Of a DNA stretch of 64,000 bases, positions 49,126-58,782 are shown piece after piece (the stretch's first letter is position 1; every line of letters starts with the position of its first letter). The notes under the pieces were generated by a model. That model was not told the DNA's origin, searched no databases, and saw nothing but the letters and a program-made list of their open reading frames with translations. Where the stretch lies: contig JARKNV010000062.1 in the NCBI GenBank assembly GCA_029976065.1, forward strand, positions 61,317 to 125,316, in the 5' to 3' direction. Origin of the DNA: Selenomonadales bacterium (lineage in GTDB: Bacteria > Bacillota > Negativicutes > Sporomusales > UBA7701). The translations under genes and the position numbers were made by a program.

Positions 49126-49488
49126 ATGGCAGAAGAAAAGCAATATGTGTTTACTGTCAAGGAGCTTCCCCCGGTGCCGCTGACCGACAAAGTCAACACC
49201 CGCTTTCTCCTCGGCGACAACCTGCTCCTGAGCTTCATCGAGCAGCCGCCGGGAGCCGTCTTCCCCATCCATGCCCACGACTGCGAACAAATTCTCATCA
49301 TCCTCGAAGGGTCCAACGAACAAATCGTCGACGGAAAGACATACCACATGGAAGCCGGGGACGTCTGCGTCCACCCCGCCAACATTCCCCACGGCGGCGA
49401 AACCAAAACCGGCTTCAAGGGGATCGACATCTTCTCCCCGCCCCGTCAGGATTATGTAGAAAGAATCAAACAATATTCCCAGAAATAA
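49126..49488 (+). CDS. Cupin domain protein
   Basis: EQPPGAVFPIHAHDCEQILIILEG...HMEAGDVCVHPANIPHG. Confidence 0.9.
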   Translation: MAEEKQYVFTVKELPPVPLTDKVNTRFLLGDNLLLSFIEQPPGAVFPIHAHDCEQILIILEGSNEQIVDGKTYHMEAGDVCVHPANIPHGGETKTGFKGIDIFSPPRQDYVERIKQYSQK

Positions 49489-49554
49489 CCGCCGTCGGCT
49501 GACGGTACGGAGCACACGGGAACTTCGGTGAAAATTTAATTATGGTAGAGAGGG

Positions 49555-50580
49555 ATGCTTGTGAAAAAGACGCTCAGCATTTTGCTTGCCCTTACTCTCC
49601 TGGCCGGCGTCATCGCCATGGCCGGGTGTGGCGGCAAGAGCGAACCCGCCAAGCAGGAAGTCAAAGCCATTACCATGAAGTTCGGCCACTACGCTCCGGC
49701 CGGTCACCCCGGTCACGCCGCTGCCAAGATGTTTGCCGAAAACGTCGAAAAGCGGACCAACGGCGCCATAAAAATCTCCGTCTTCCCCGACAACCAGCTC
49801 GGCGCCCCGCCCGAAATGCTTGAACAGAACATCATGGGCGCCATCGACATGAGCCTGCCCACCCAGGGCGCGCTCGACAAATACTCCAAGAAATTCGCCG
49901 TAGTAATGCTGCCCTTCGTCTTCAAAGACGCCGACCACGCTTACAAAGTCCTCGACGGCCCCTTCATGCAATGGGCGGCCCCCGACCTCGAAAAACAGGG
50001 ACTCATCTTCCTCGCCAACTGGGAATGGGGCTTCCGCAACCTCACCAACAACATCCGCCCCGTCAACGCCCCCGATGACGTCAAAGGCCTGAAAATCAGG
50101 ACGCCGCCGGAGATCCAGCTCCAGGCGGCCATGGAGGCGCTCGGCGGCAACGTCACCAAGATCGCCTTCCCCGAACTCTTCATGGCCCTCAAGCAGGGTG
50201 TCGTCGACGCCCAGGAAAACCCCCTGTCCATCATCTTCCACAACAAATACTACGAAGCCCAGAAACACCTCGCCCTCACCAACCATGTCTACAACTCCAT
50301 GGTTCACGTCATGAGCAAAAAGACCTGGGACAAACTGACGCCGGAACAGCAGAAAATCATCAAGGAAGAAAGCAAAAAAGCCGGCGACTACATGAGGGCC
50401 GAAGTCCAGAAAGAAGAAGCCAACCTCGTCAAACAGCTCGAAGAAAAAGGCATGAAAGTCACCAGGCCCAACGTCGCCGACTTCAAAGCCAAAATGCAGC
50501 CCGCCTATGACAAAATTGGCACCTATGCCGGCAAAGACAACGTCGACGCCTTTATAAAGATGGCTGACTCCACCAAATAA
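49555..50580 (+). CDS. TRAP transporter substrate-binding protein (DctP)
   Basis: Lipoprotein signal LLAGVIAMAGCGG; MKFGHYAPAGHPGHAAAKMFAENVEKRTNG. Confidence 0.93.
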   Translation: MLVKKTLSILLALTLLAGVIAMAGCGGKSEPAKQEVKAITMKFGHYAPAGHPGHAAAKMFAENVEKRTNGAIKISVFPDNQLGAPPEMLEQNIMGAIDMSLPTQGALDKYSKKFAVVMLPFVFKDADHAYKVLDGPFMQWAAPDLEKQGLIFLANWEWGFRNLTNNIRPVNAPDDVKGLKIRTPPEIQLQAAMEALGGNVTKIAFPELFMALKQGVVDAQENPLSIIFHNKYYEAQKHLALTNHVYNSMVHVMSKKTWDKLTPEQQKIIKEESKKAGDYMRAEVQKEEANLVKQLEEKGMKVTRPNVADFKAKMQPAYDKIGTYAGKDNVDAFIKMADSTK

Positions 50581-50692
50581 TCCGCCCCTTCCATGGAAAC
50601 CCGGCCGGCCGGACCACGGCTAGGCCCGGTTCGCCCCGCCGGGTTTCCTTTTCCCCTCCCACAGCGCGGACCAGTCACTCTTTACTAAGGAG

Positions 50693-51985
50693 TTGGGATT
50701 GAGCATGCTTGCTCTCATGATCTTCTTCGTACTGGTCTTTTTCATGTTCATCGGCGTACCGGTCGCCGCCGCCATGGGCATCACCTCCATGCTGTTCTTC
50801 ACCATCCTCGACACCTTCGACAACCTCACCATGGTCGCCCAGCGCATGTACTCCGCCACCACCGGCTTCACCCTCCTGGCCATCCCCTTTTTCATCGCCG
50901 CCGGCAACCTCATGAACATGGGCGGCGTCACCACCCGCATCTTCCGCTTCGCCTCCTCCCTCGTAGGCCACATCTGGGGAGGCCTCGGCCAAGTCGTCAT
51001 CGTCGCCGCCGTCATCATGTCCGGCATGTGCGGCGCGGCCGTCGCCGAAGCCGCCGGCCTCGGCATGCTTGCCATGAAAGCCATGCCCGAGCGGGGCTTC
51101 GACCGCCGCTTCACCGCCGCCATAACCGGCGCGGCCGCCACCATCGGCCCCGTCATCCCGCCCAGCATCCCCTTCGTCATCTACGGCAGTATCACCGGCG
51201 TCTCCATCGGCCAGCTCTTCCTCGCCGGCTTCCTGCCCGGCTTCCTGATGGCAGCCGCCATGGGCCTCGCCGTCTACTTCATCTCCAAAAAACGCGGCTA
51301 CCCCCGCCAGGACCCCGCCCCGATCAAGGAAATCCTCGTCAGCTTCAAAGAAGCCTTCCTCGCCCTCATGTGCCCCGTCATCATCATCGGCGGCATCGTC
51401 AGCGGCATCTTCACCCCCACCGAAGCCTCGGTCGTAGCCTGCGTCTACGCCCTCTACCTCGGGCTGTTCGTCTACCGGGAAATCAAGCTCGCCGACCTGC
51501 CCCGCATCGGCTGGGAAACCACCGTATTCACCATCCGCATCATGTTCATCATCTCCGTCGCCGGCTTCTTCGGCTGGCTCCTCATCCACCAGACCGTGCC
51601 CCAGCAGGTCATCACCGAACTCACCGCCCTCGGCACCAGCGCCAACGTCTTCATGGCCATCACCATCTTCATCCTCCTCATCCTCGGCTGCTTCATGGAA
51701 GGCATCGCCATCATCGTCATCACCGTCCCCGTCTTCATGCCGATCGTCTACCAATACGGCATCGACCCCGTCCAATTCGGCGTCGTCAACATCCTCTGCT
51801 CCATGGTCGGCCTCCTCACCCCGCCGGTCGGGATGTGCCTCTACACCATGGCCAGCATCAGCAACGTCGGCATATGGGACCTCAGCAAAGAACTGCTCCC
51901 GTACATCCTCGGCATATTCGGCGTGACTGTTCTGTGTGCGTATTCGACGGACCTCGTCCTATGGATACCCAACATGTTCAAATAG
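50693..51985 (+). CDS. TRAP transporter large permease (DctM)
   Basis: GVPVAAAMGITSML...IPFFIAAGNLMNMGG; full length. Confidence 0.95.
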   Translation: MGLSMLALMIFFVLVFFMFIGVPVAAAMGITSMLFFTILDTFDNLTMVAQRMYSATTGFTLLAIPFFIAAGNLMNMGGVTTRIFRFASSLVGHIWGGLGQVVIVAAVIMSGMCGAAVAEAAGLGMLAMKAMPERGFDRRFTAAITGAAATIGPVIPPSIPFVIYGSITGVSIGQLFLAGFLPGFLMAAAMGLAVYFISKKRGYPRQDPAPIKEILVSFKEAFLALMCPVIIIGGIVSGIFTPTEASVVACVYALYLGLFVYREIKLADLPRIGWETTVFTIRIMFIISVAGFFGWLLIHQTVPQQVITELTALGTSANVFMAITIFILLILGCFMEGIAIIVITVPVFMPIVYQYGIDPVQFGVVNILCSMVGLLTPPVGMCLYTMASISNVGIWDLSKELLPYILGIFGVTVLCAYSTDLVLWIPNMFK

Positions 51986-51991
51986 GAGGGG

Positions 51992-52519
51992 ATGACAATG
52001 GAAGCGTTGAAAACAATTGATAAAGTATTCGGCGGCATCCTCCGCTGGGGCAGCGTCGCCATGCTCGGCGCCATCTTCCTGCTCCTCATCGCCAATGTCT
52101 TTGTGCGGTTTTTCCCCTTCACCTCCTTCGGCTGGTTCGACGAAGTCGTCGAAATGCTCATCGCCTGGTTCGTATTCCTCGGCGCCGCCGCCCTCTGGCG
52201 GGAAAACGAGCACTTCGTCGTCGCCTTCCTGCCCGATTACCTCAAAGGCAAAAAAACCGGCCAGCTCCTCGACATCCTCATCAACCTCATCGGCATCTCC
52301 TTCATCGGCGCCTTCACCTACTACTCCTTCAACCTCACGCTACGTGCCGAAGACTGGACCCCGATCATCAACATGCCGAAAAAACTGCTCTACGCCAGCA
52401 TGCCGTTCTCCGGGGCGCTCATGATCGTCTACAGCGTCCGCAACATCGTCCAGAGCGGCTGCCGGCTGGCGCAAAAACACAATAGCATCAGCAAACAATC
52501 AGGGGTGATCAAAACGTGA
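51992..52519 (+). CDS. TRAP transporter small permease (DctQ)
   Basis: FGWFDEVVEMLIAWFVFLGAAALWRENEHF. Confidence 0.92.
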   Translation: MTMEALKTIDKVFGGILRWGSVAMLGAIFLLLIANVFVRFFPFTSFGWFDEVVEMLIAWFVFLGAAALWRENEHFVVAFLPDYLKGKKTGQLLDILINLIGISFIGAFTYYSFNLTLRAEDWTPIINMPKKLLYASMPFSGALMIVYSVRNIVQSGCRLAQKHNSISKQSGVIKT

Positions 52520-53658
52520 AAGAACTGAGATTTCACGGCCAGGCCATCATCACCGGCCGCGGCTCCGTCGAAGCCTTGAAAGACCTGCCCATCGGGCGGG
52601 CTTTCCTCGTGACTGGCGGCAGCTCCGTAGTCAAAAACGGCATGCTCGCCAAAATCCAGCACCTGCTGGCCGCCAAAGGCTGCCAGACCTTCGTCTACAG
52701 CGGCGTGCCCAAGAACCCGCCCGTCGAAACCGTCGTCGACGGCATCGCCCGCATGCGCGAATTCGCGCCCGACACCGTCATCGGCATCGGCGGCGGCTCA
52801 TGTCTCGACGCCGCCAAAGTAATGAGCGTCTTCTACGAGCACCCCGGCCTCGACGTGGCCACCGCCTTCCGCCAGGCCATTCCCCAGCAACGGGAGCGAA
52901 TCAAACTCATCGCCATCCCCGGCACCTCGGGGACAGCCAGCGAAGTCACCTGCTTCGCCGTCCTAACCTTCCGCGGCGAAAACCTCAAAGTAGGCGGCAA
53001 ATCGCCCGCCTTCGTCCCCGACTACGCCATCCTCGACGCCGACATGACCCTGTCCATGCCCAGGAACGTAGCCGCCGAAACAGGCATGGACGCCATGGCC
53101 CACGCCGTCGAATGCTACACAAACCCTGCCCTCGACGACTTCACCGAAGCCCTGGCCGCCGGCGCCGTCGAAGGCCTCTTCCGCAACCTCCCCGCCAGCG
53201 TCGCCGCCGGCGACGCCGCCGCCCGCGAAAAAGTCCACAACTACCAGTGCCTGGCCGGCTGCGCCTTCGCCAACGTCGGCACCGGCCTCGACCACGGCCT
53301 CGCCCACGCCTTCGGCGGCAAATACGACCTCGGCCACGGCCTGCTCATCGCCGTCGCCCTGCCCTATGTCCTCGAATTCAACTCCCGCGACGCCGGCGTG
53401 CGCGAAAAACTCGCCCGCCTCGCCAAGCGGATCGACCGCGACGACTTCGTCGCCGCCATCCGCGAACTCAACGCCCGGCTCGGCATCCCCGCATCCTTCA
53501 AAGCCCTGGGCATCAGCGAAACCGACTTCGCCGCCGACCTCCCCGCCCTCGTCGAAAACTCTCTCAAGGGCTCGACCAAAGTCAACCCCGTCCCCGTCTC
53601 GGCCGGCGACATGCAGGTTATTCTACGCTCCATCTATGCAGGCCGGAGCATCAAATAA
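52516..53658 (+). CDS. Iron-containing alcohol dehydrogenase
   Basis: GIGGGSCLDAAKVMSVF; GTSGTASEVT; HGLAHAFGG..HGL. Confidence 0.93.
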   Translation: MKELRFHGQAIITGRGSVEALKDLPIGRAFLVTGGSSVVKNGMLAKIQHLLAAKGCQTFVYSGVPKNPPVETVVDGIARMREFAPDTVIGIGGGSCLDAAKVMSVFYEHPGLDVATAFRQAIPQQRERIKLIAIPGTSGTASEVTCFAVLTFRGENLKVGGKSPAFVPDYAILDADMTLSMPRNVAAETGMDAMAHAVECYTNPALDDFTEALAAGAVEGLFRNLPASVAAGDAAAREKVHNYQCLAGCAFANVGTGLDHGLAHAFGGKYDLGHGLLIAVALPYVLEFNSRDAGVREKLARLAKRIDRDDFVAAIRELNARLGIPASFKALGISETDFAADLPALVENSLKGSTKVNPVPVSAGDMQVILRSIYAGRSIK

Positions 53659-53689
53659 CAAAACGCGATATAATTTTGGAGGCGATCAC

Positions 53690-54451
53690 ATGATTCTCGA
53701 CCAATTCTCCCTGGCCGGCAAAAAAGCCATCGTCACCGGCGCCAGCCGCGGCCTCGGCGCGGGCATGGCCCTCGGGCTCGCCGAAGCGGGTGCCGACGTA
53801 TTAGTCGTAGCCAGCAGCGACCGCATCAACGAAACCGCAGCCAAGATCTCCGCCCTCGGCCGCAAAGGCATCGCCCTTAAAGCCGACCTCACCGACGTCA
53901 AAGCCGTCCCCAAAGTCATCGACGCCGCCCTGCAGAACCTCGGCCGCATCGACATCCTCATCAACTGCGCCGGCATCATCCGCCGCGCCCCGGCCATCGA
54001 ATTCTCCGAAAAAGACTGGGACGACGTCATGAACGTCAACCTCAAGACCATGTTCTTCATGTGCCAGGCGGCCGCCAAACAAATGATGAAACAGGGCAAG
54101 GGCAAAATCGTCAACATCGCCTCGCTGCTCTCCTTCCAGGGCGGCATCATCGTCCCCTCCTATACCGCCAGCAAATCAGGCGTCGCCGGCATGACCAAGG
54201 CGCTCGCCAACGAATGGGCTCCCCACGGCATCAACGTCAACGCCATCGCCCCCGGCTACATGGCCACCGAAATGACCGAAGCCCTCCAGAAAAGCGCCGA
54301 ACGCGCCCCCGCCATCCTCTCCCGCATCCCCCAGGGCCGCTGGGGAACGCCCGACGACATGGCAGGCGCCGCCGTCTACCTCTCCTCCGCCGCCTCCGAC
54401 TACCTCCAGGGCCACGTCCTCGTCGTCGACGGCGGTTGGATGGGCCGCTAA
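53690..54451 (+). CDS. kduD: SDR oxidoreductase (KduD-like 2-deoxy-D-gluconate 3-dehydrogenase)
   Basis: KKAIVTGASRGLGAGMALGLAEAGAD; YTASKSGVAGMTKALANEW. Confidence 0.85.
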   Translation: MILDQFSLAGKKAIVTGASRGLGAGMALGLAEAGADVLVVASSDRINETAAKISALGRKGIALKADLTDVKAVPKVIDAALQNLGRIDILINCAGIIRRAPAIEFSEKDWDDVMNVNLKTMFFMCQAAAKQMMKQGKGKIVNIASLLSFQGGIIVPSYTASKSGVAGMTKALANEWAPHGINVNAIAPGYMATEMTEALQKSAERAPAILSRIPQGRWGTPDDMAGAAVYLSSAASDYLQGHVLVVDGGWMGR

Positions 54452-54529
54452 CCCCCGCATCCGCACACAAAATAAAATGTTGCGTTCCCGACCTCCCGAA
54501 AATGAGGCCGGGAACAGGGAGGCAAATCC

Positions 54530-55543
54530 GTGAAAGCAGCGATCCTTTACGGGCCCCACGACCTGCGAATCGTCGAAAAAGACATGCCCGCCGTCACCCC
54601 CGACGGCGTCCTCATCCGCGTCAAAGCCATGGGCATCTGCGGCTCCGACCTCCACGCCTACCACGGTAAACTGGCCACCGTCGTCTATCCGCGGCTCATC
54701 GGCCACGAAGTCGTCGGCGAAGTCGTCGAAACCGGCAGCGCCGTCAGCAAAGTCAAAGCCGGCGACCATGTCGTCATGGACCCCGTCGTCAGCTGCGGCG
54801 TCTGCCCGGCCTGCAAGGCGGGGCGCGGCAACGTCTGCCGCGACGTCAAATGCATGGGCGTCGCCGCCGAGGGCGGCTGCGCCGAATACATCGTCCTGCC
54901 CCAAGGCAACGTCGAAAAAATCCCCGCCGACATCCCCTGGAACGAAGCGGCCCTCATGGAACCCTACACCATCGGCGCCCAGATCACCGCCCGCGGCGAA
55001 GTCGCCCCCGGCGACACCGTCCTCATCATGGGCGCCGGCCCCATCGGCCTCGTCGCTCTCCAGGCCGCCAAACGCCGCCGCGCCAAAGTAATCATCACCG
55101 ACGTCTCCGAAGGGCGGCTCGAACTGGCCCGCAAACTCGACGCCGACGTCACCGTCAACCCCCGGAAACAGGACCTCGCCGTCGCCGTCAGCCAGTTCAC
55201 CGACGGCTGCGGCGTCAACGTCGCCGTCGACGCCGTCGGCCTGCCCGAGCTCTTCGCCCAGGCCGTCGAATACACCGCGCCCACCGGCCGCGTCGTCATC
55301 ATCGGCTTCAACCCCGCGCCCTCCCAGGTGCCCGAACTGCCCATCACCCGCAAAGAACTCGACATCCGCGGCTCGCGCATGCACTCCGGCAAATTCCCCG
55401 AAGTCATCAAATGGTTCGCCGCCAGGGAGGTCAAAACCACGCCGCTCATCTCGCACCAGTTCCCGTTTGACAAGGTCAACGACGCCTTCAAGATCCTCGA
55501 AAGCGAACCCGACAAAACCTGCAAAATAATCATCACCTTCTAA
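54530..55543 (+). CDS. Zinc-type medium-chain alcohol dehydrogenase
   Basis: GICGSDLHAYHGK...GHEVVGEVVETGS...CGVCPACKAGRGNVC. Confidence 0.93.
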   Translation: MKAAILYGPHDLRIVEKDMPAVTPDGVLIRVKAMGICGSDLHAYHGKLATVVYPRLIGHEVVGEVVETGSAVSKVKAGDHVVMDPVVSCGVCPACKAGRGNVCRDVKCMGVAAEGGCAEYIVLPQGNVEKIPADIPWNEAALMEPYTIGAQITARGEVAPGDTVLIMGAGPIGLVALQAAKRRRAKVIITDVSEGRLELARKLDADVTVNPRKQDLAVAVSQFTDGCGVNVAVDAVGLPELFAQAVEYTAPTGRVVIIGFNPAPSQVPELPITRKELDIRGSRMHSGKFPEVIKWFAAREVKTTPLISHQFPFDKVNDAFKILESEPDKTCKIIITF

Positions 55544-55628
55544 GGTGAAAGCCGGCGGGGACTCCGCCGGCTTGAACCTTGCCCTCATACCATTAATTAC
55601 CTTATACTATTCACAAGGAGGAATAACA

Positions 55629-56276
55629 ATGCTCTCACGACAAGCCGTAGTCCAGAAAATCACCGCAGCGGGTCTCGTCGCCGTCGTCCGGGCCGAAAGC
55701 TCCGAACAGGCGGCCAAAATAGCCGACGCCTGCATCCAGGGCGGCGTGGCCGCCATCGAAATCACCTTCACCGTCCCCGGGGCCGCCGACACCATCAAAG
55801 ACCTTTGCAAAACCTACAAATCCGGCGAAATCATCATCGGCGCCGGCACCGTCCTCGACCCCGAAACCGCCCGCATCGCCATCCTCGCCGGCGCCCAGTA
55901 CGTCGTCGCCCCCAGCATCAACTTCGACACCATCAAACTCTGCAACCGCTACCAGATCCCCATCATGCCCGGCTGCGGCACCATCAGGGAAATCGTCGAA
56001 GCCATGGAAGCCGGCGCCGACGTCATCAAGGTATTCCCCGGCGAAACCCTCGGCCCCACCTTCGTCAAAGCCGTCAAAGGCCCGCTGCCCCAGGCGCCCC
56101 TCATGCCCACCGGCGGCGTCAGCCTCGACAACGTCGCTGACTGGATCAAAGCCGGCTGCGTGGCCGTCGGCGTAGGCGGCAACCTCACCGCCGGCGCCAA
56201 GAAAGGCGACTGGCAGTCCATCACCGCCATCGCCAAGGAATTCGTCGCCAAAATACGCGCCGCCCGCGGCCAATAA
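55629..56276 (+). CDS. eda: KDPG/KHG aldolase
   Basis: GLVAVVRAESSEQAAKIADACIQGGVAAIEITFTVPGA. Confidence 0.93.
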   Translation: MLSRQAVVQKITAAGLVAVVRAESSEQAAKIADACIQGGVAAIEITFTVPGAADTIKDLCKTYKSGEIIIGAGTVLDPETARIAILAGAQYVVAPSINFDTIKLCNRYQIPIMPGCGTIREIVEAMEAGADVIKVFPGETLGPTFVKAVKGPLPQAPLMPTGGVSLDNVADWIKAGCVAVGVGGNLTAGAKKGDWQSITAIAKEFVAKIRAARGQ

Positions 56277-56294
56277 GGAAGGAGACCCCCGACA

Positions 56295-57314
56295 ATGAAA
56301 GCAGTTACCTTCGGTGAAATCATGCTGCGCCTCGCCCCTCCCGGCTACCTGCGCTTCGAGCAGACCAACGTCTTCGAAGCCGTCTACGGCGGCGGCGAAG
56401 CCAACGTCGCAGTATCGCTCGCCAACTTCGGCATTCCCGCCCTCTTCGTCACCAAAGTTCCCGACAACCCCATCGGCCAGTCCGCCGTCAACGAAATGCG
56501 CCGCTACGGCGTCGACACCACCTACATGCTCAAAGGCGGCGACCGCCTCGGCATCTACTTCCTCGAAAAAGGCGCCTCCCAGCGGCCCTCCAAAGTCGTC
56601 TACGACCGCAAACCGTCCGCCATCTCCCAAGCCAAGCAGGAAGACTTCGACTGGCCGGCCATCTTCAAAGGCGCCGACTGGTTCCACTTCACCGGCATCA
56701 CCCCGGCCCTCGGCGACAACGTCGCCGCAGCCGTCCTGGACGCCTGCAAGGCCGCCAAAGCCGCCGGCCTCACCGTCAGCTGCGACCTCAACTTCCGCAA
56801 AAACCTCTGGACCAGCGAAAAAGCCGGCCAGACCATGGCCCAGTTCATGCCCTACGTCGACGTCTGCATCGCCAACGAAGAAGACGCCGAGAAAGTCTTC
56901 GGCATCAAAGCCCCCGACACCGACATCGTCGGCGGCAGCCTCAGCCACGACGGCTACAAAGCCGTGGCCCAGGAACTCAAAAACCGTTTCGGCTTCAAAG
57001 CTGTCGCCATCACCCTCCGGGGCAGCATCTCCGCCTCCGACAACAACTGGGCGGCCATGTTCTTCAAAGACGGCGAATTCCACTTCTCCCGCACCTACCC
57101 CGTCCGCATCGTCGACCGCGTCGGCGGCGGCGACTCCTTCGCCGGCGGCCTCATCTACGCCCTCCTGAACAACTTCGCCAACAAGGACGCCCTCGAATTC
57201 GCCGTGGCCGCCTCCTGCCTCAAACACTCCATCGAAGGCGACCATAACCACGTCACCGTCGCCGAAGTCAAAACCCTCGCCGGCGGCGACGCCTCCGGCC
57301 GCGTCCAGCGCTGA
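56295..57314 (+). CDS. kdgK: PfkB-family sugar kinase (2-keto-3-deoxygluconate kinase-like)
   Basis: TFGEIMLRLAPPGYLRFEQTNVFEAVYGGGEANVAVSLA; DRVGGGDSFAGGLIYALL. Confidence 0.88.
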   Translation: MKAVTFGEIMLRLAPPGYLRFEQTNVFEAVYGGGEANVAVSLANFGIPALFVTKVPDNPIGQSAVNEMRRYGVDTTYMLKGGDRLGIYFLEKGASQRPSKVVYDRKPSAISQAKQEDFDWPAIFKGADWFHFTGITPALGDNVAAAVLDACKAAKAAGLTVSCDLNFRKNLWTSEKAGQTMAQFMPYVDVCIANEEDAEKVFGIKAPDTDIVGGSLSHDGYKAVAQELKNRFGFKAVAITLRGSISASDNNWAAMFFKDGEFHFSRTYPVRIVDRVGGGDSFAGGLIYALLNNFANKDALEFAVAASCLKHSIEGDHNHVTVAEVKTLAGGDASGRVQR

Positions 57315-57338
57315 GCGACAAAATTGGCCCTCCCCCAA

Positions 57339-57364
57339 GGCGCCCTCCGGGCGCCTTTTTCCGT
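57339..57364 (+). terminator. Rho-independent terminator
   Basis: aaggcgccctccgggcgcctttttc. Confidence 0.75.
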
Positions 57365-57444
57365 CGGTCCCAAAAACTTCCGCCTTAAGTCCCGTTGTCC
57401 CCGCCGCAGCCGTATGGTACCCTTAACTTAGGGAGGTGTACCCC

Positions 57445-58512
57445 ATGCTGTGGCTCACCAGGCACCATCTGCTCTCCGAAGTCCAGGCGGGCATGATCCT
57501 GGCACGACCGGTCGTTTCGGACGACATGAGCATCCTGCTCAACGAAAACTCCGTCCTGACCGAGTCGATGCTCACCCTGCTCAAAACCTGGAGCATCCAG
57601 TCCGTATACATCAAAGAAATCATCCGCGAAGGCGGCAGCCACCTCCACAGCTTCGTCTCCGAACGGGAAGCCTTTGCCGGCAAATACGCCGACATCATCC
57701 GCACCCTCCGGGACGTCTTCGTAAAAACCCGCTACTTAAAACAAGTCCCCCTGGCGGAAATCGACGAACTCGCCGACCAGACCATCGAATCCCTCGTCAA
57801 AACCACCGGCGTCATCAGTCACCTCGCCTATCTCAAACCCGCCGACGACTATATCCTGCGCCACTCCCTCAACGTCGGCGTCCTCGCCGGCCTCCTCGGC
57901 AAATGGCTCAAAGCCAAGGACAAAATGCTCCGCGAAATCGTCCTCGCCGGCCTCCTCCACGACATCGGCAAAACCCAGATACCGCTGAACATCCTCAACA
58001 AGCCCGGCGCGCTCTCGCCCGAGGAAAGGGCCGTCATCGAAGAACATCCGGCCCGCGGCTACAAACTCCTCGAAGACGCCGACCGCATTCCCCAATCCGT
58101 CAAACTCAGCGTCTTCCAGCACCACGAACGCCTCGACGGCAGCGGCTACCCCCTCGGCCTCGCCGGCCGGGACATCGCCGACTACGCCCGGATAATCGCC
58201 ATCGCCGACATCTACGACGCCATGAGCTCCCAGCGCGTCTACAGCGGTCCCCTCAACCCGTTCGGCGTCGTCGCCGAAGTGTTCGGCGAAATGTTCACCG
58301 GCCTCGACCCGGCCGTCGCCCTGCCGTTCGTCAGCAACGTGCGCGACTCGCTCATCGGCTTCATCGTCCGCCTGTCCGACGGCAGCGAAGCCAGAGTCGT
58401 CTACCTCGACCGGGAAAGGCCCGCCCAGCCGGTCGTCAAGCTGGCCGGCGGCGATTATATCGACCTGGAGAGGCGGAAAGACCTAACGATCCTCGAAGTC
58501 GTCGCAAGCTGA
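57445..58512 (+). CDS. HD-GYP domain phosphodiesterase-like protein
   Basis: LLHDIGKTQIP; HHERLDGSGYPLGLAGRDI. Confidence 0.92.
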   Translation: MLWLTRHHLLSEVQAGMILARPVVSDDMSILLNENSVLTESMLTLLKTWSIQSVYIKEIIREGGSHLHSFVSEREAFAGKYADIIRTLRDVFVKTRYLKQVPLAEIDELADQTIESLVKTTGVISHLAYLKPADDYILRHSLNVGVLAGLLGKWLKAKDKMLREIVLAGLLHDIGKTQIPLNILNKPGALSPEERAVIEEHPARGYKLLEDADRIPQSVKLSVFQHHERLDGSGYPLGLAGRDIADYARIIAIADIYDAMSSQRVYSGPLNPFGVVAEVFGEMFTGLDPAVALPFVSNVRDSLIGFIVRLSDGSEARVVYLDRERPAQPVVKLAGGDYIDLERRKDLTILEVVAS

Positions 58513-58517
58513 CACGC

Positions 58518-58637
58518 GGACGTTGATAAGCACCCATCTGCGGCGTTGCTCCTCAAAGCGCTTGCTAGCGTACGTTCGGGTACGCGTCGCGGCGCGCTTT
58601 TCCGGTGCGCCTTGCATCTGGGCGCTTCTGAACGTCC
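58518..58637. repeat. Palindromic intergenic repeat copy 5
   Basis: Arms ggacgttgataagc / gcttctgaacgtcc; full core. Confidence 0.85.
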
Positions 58638-58782
58638 TTAAGTTTTCTGCCACCAGCTTTCCGCACAAAAAGGCGACGCAAGTCGCCTTTTCTGTTTATA
58701 TAATTTCGCTGGGGAAGGGGGAGGGAGGATTATCCGCGCAGGGAGCGAAAGAAGTGGTAAATCATCCCCCAAGGAGGGACGC

